This document shows, in pieces, positions 62,612-64,000 of a stretch of DNA of 64,000 bases (its first letter is position 1; each line of letters starts with the position of its first letter). The stretch lies in contig JAIELJ010000009.1 of the NCBI GenBank assembly GCA_019753105.1, positions 186,001 to 250,000 of the forward strand, written 5' to 3'. Below the pieces are notes generated by a model, which was not told the DNA's origin, did no database searches, and saw only the letters and a program-made list of their open reading frames with translations. Position numbers and translations under genes: made by a program. This stretch comes from Hyphomonadaceae bacterium. GTDB taxonomy: Bacteria > Pseudomonadota > Alphaproteobacteria > Caulobacterales > Aquidulcibacteraceae.

Positions 62612-64000
62612 ATGAGCGACAACACGCCTCCCTCCCCCGACGTCGAAACGGCCCTCCTGGCGCCCGCGCGCGCGCCTAAGGGGGCGCGCAAGGACACGAT
62701 GGACCTGATCGCCAAAGTTGCAGGTGGGCGATTGGTGCGCGACTTGGTGTTCCTGCCGCCAAACTCGGCTATCGACCGGCGGCTGCGCGTCCCAATCGGC
62801 GAGACCAGCGACGGCGACATCGCCACCATCGAGGCTGAGGTGGACGGCCACATGCCGTCGCGCCGTATCGGCTCGAAGGTGCTGCCGCACAAAGTGCGCC
62901 TGCGCGATGAGACGGGCTTTCTCACCATCACCTACTTCCGTGGTCACGAAGACATGCTCAATCGCATGTGGCCCGTCGGTCAGACGCGCCTGATCAGCGG
63001 CAAGATCACGATCTACGAAGGCATGCGGCAGATGCTGCATCCCGATTACGTCGTTGATCCGGAGAAAGCAGAGGCGCCGCCGCCGGTTGAACCTGTGTAT
63101 CCGCTGACCCAAGGGCTGGTTGGCCGCACACTACAGCGAACCATACTCGCTGGCTTGGACAGCGTGCCCGAGGCGCCGGAATGGCTCGAAAGCTCGACGG
63201 TGAAGGCGCACGATTGGCCGGACTTCCGCACGGCGCTTGAGCACATTCACCGACCAACATCGCCAGATGATGTCGCCCCCGAGAGCGCGTTCCGGACGCG
63301 CCTTGCGTACGATGAACTCTTCGCGCGCCAGTGCGCGCTGCGGCTGCGCCGCCAGCACCGGCGCAAGGATCCGGGCCGCTCGGTTGTCGGCGACGAGAAA
63401 CTGACAAACAAAATCCTCGACAGCCTCCCCTTCGCGCCCACCGGCGCGCAGCAGCGCTCGGTGAGAGAAATCTACGCCGACATGGCTCAACCCGCGCCAA
63501 TGCTACGCTTGCTACAGGGCGACGTCGGTTCCGGCAAAACGCTGGTGGCGGCGCTGGCCATGGCGCGCGCCGCCGAAGCTGGTCTGCAAAGTGCGTTGAT
63601 GGCGCCGACGGACATCTTGGCGCGCCAGCATGGCGCAACGCTTGCGCCGTTGCTGGAAGCTGCCGGCATCAAGATGGCGGTGCTCACCGGACGCGACAAA
63701 GGCAAAGAGCGCAAAGTGATCTTGGAGCGCATGGCGTCGGGCGATTTGCACGTCGTCATCGGGACACACGCGCTTTTTCAGGATGAGGTTGTCTTCCACG
63801 ATCTTGGCCTCATCGTCATCGACGAACAGCATCGCTTCGGCGTTTCCGATCGCGCACGCATGGTCTCCAAGGGCTTTGCGCCGCACGTTCTGGTGATGAG
63901 CGCCACGCCCATCCCACGCACGCTCGCGCTTTCGATCCACGGCGACATGGATCTCTCGGTACTCGATGAAAAACCCCCGGGCCGGATGCCGATCAAGACG
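62612..64000 (+). CDS. recG: ATP-dependent DNA helicase RecG (3' partial)
   Basis: 463 codons from the ATG at 62612 to the window end. The OB-type wedge region (LPPNSAIDRR onward) precedes the helicase core with Walker A LLQGDVGSGKTLVAALAMARA, DEQHRFGVSDRARM, and [21 protein letters not shown]. It remodels stalled forks by branch migration. The usual GVGPK motif at the very N-terminus is not recognisable (PKGARKD instead). Divergent from sdhE with 78 bases between; the remaining C-terminus lies beyond the window. Confidence 0.95.
   Translation, partial: MSDNTPPSPDVETALLAPARAPKGARKDTMDLIAKVAGGRLVRDLVFLPPNSAIDRRLRVPIGETSDGDIATIEAEVDGHMPSRRIGSKVLPHKVRLRDETGFLTITYFRGHEDMLNRMWPVGQTRLISGKITIYEGMRQMLHPDYVVDPEKAEAPPPVEPVYPLTQGLVGRTLQRTILAGLDSVPEAPEWLESSTVKAHDWPDFRTALEHIHRPTSPDDVAPESAFRTRLAYDELFARQCALRLRRQHRRKDPGRSVVGDEKLTNKILDSLPFAPTGAQQRSVREIYADMAQPAPMLRLLQGDVGSGKTLVAALAMARAAEAGLQSALMAPTDILARQHGATLAPLLEAAGIKMAVLTGRDKGKERKVILERMASGDLHVVIGTHALFQDEVVFHDLGLIVIDEQHRFGVSDRARMVSKGFAPHVLVMSATPIPRTLALSIHGDMDLSVLDEKPPGRMPIKT

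Overview
The window is high-GC DNA from an alphaproteobacterium, most likely of the Caulobacterales/Hyphomonadaceae type. The evidence is the ntrY-ntrX-(aminotransferase)-hfq-hflX order, an NtrX that lacks the GAFTGA loop, a complete fixNOQPGHIS cytochrome cbb3 locus with FixL/FixJ/FixK, a TatD with an unusual metal motif, and a degenerate PleD/PopA-like GGDEF protein. The genus is inferred only from this gene content. Genes are tightly packed, with many 1-4 base start/stop overlaps.

Layout. 1-6.0 kb: NtrY (5' cut off), NtrX, a class IV aminotransferase, Hfq and HflX. 6.0-16.9 kb: mainly envelope and DNA maintenance, with the murein-recycling pair Mpl-like ligase and LD-carboxypeptidase, a DUF3108 protein, MazG, and a minus-strand run rlpA, dacA-type PBP, tmk, holB, tatD and a metallo-beta-lactamase. 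17.0-24.4 kb: a large polytopic membrane protein, then a translationally coupled plus-strand module (GtrA, GT2, UPF0104 membrane protein, APH-type kinase, HAD phosphatase, nucleotidyltransferase) that looks like a glycoconjugate pathway. 24.4-26.0 kb: a GH32 lipoprotein. 26.0-33.9 kb: ccoNOQP-ccoG-fixH-ccoI-ccoS, read leftwards from one FixK/FNR box. 34-40.4 kb: small envelope proteins, an SDR, a universal stress protein, an orphan receiver, the heme-PAS oxygen sensor pair FixLJ, a FixK-type regulator and a small cytochrome c. The oxygen circuit is self-contained here: FixL senses O2, FixJ and FixK follow, and FixK-type sites precede the oxidase operon and the orphan receiver.

40.4-52.96 kb is a putative 12.5-kb genomic island. 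A 15-base copy of the 3' end of tRNA-Ser(UGA) lies at 40409-40423, and the intact tRNA gene lies at 52947-53036. Between them are an RHS remnant, two candidate immunity or cargo genes, a secreted RHS protein with a variable C-terminal tip, a divergent Tat-secreted glycine-rich protein with RHS-type repeats, a P4-type integrase, an AlpA-like small DNA-binding protein, a VapE-like helicase, an XRE regulator and a SHOCT membrane protein.

53-64 kb returns to core genes: an outer-membrane beta-barrel, a two-subunit 3-oxoacid CoA-transferase, a CaiB-type CoA-transferase/racemase, a PopA-like protein, Mfd, SdhE, and divergent RecG cut off by the window end. The most unusual parts are the RHS/glycine-rich island and the 19.6-24.4 kb kinase-phosphatase-nucleotidyltransferase module.
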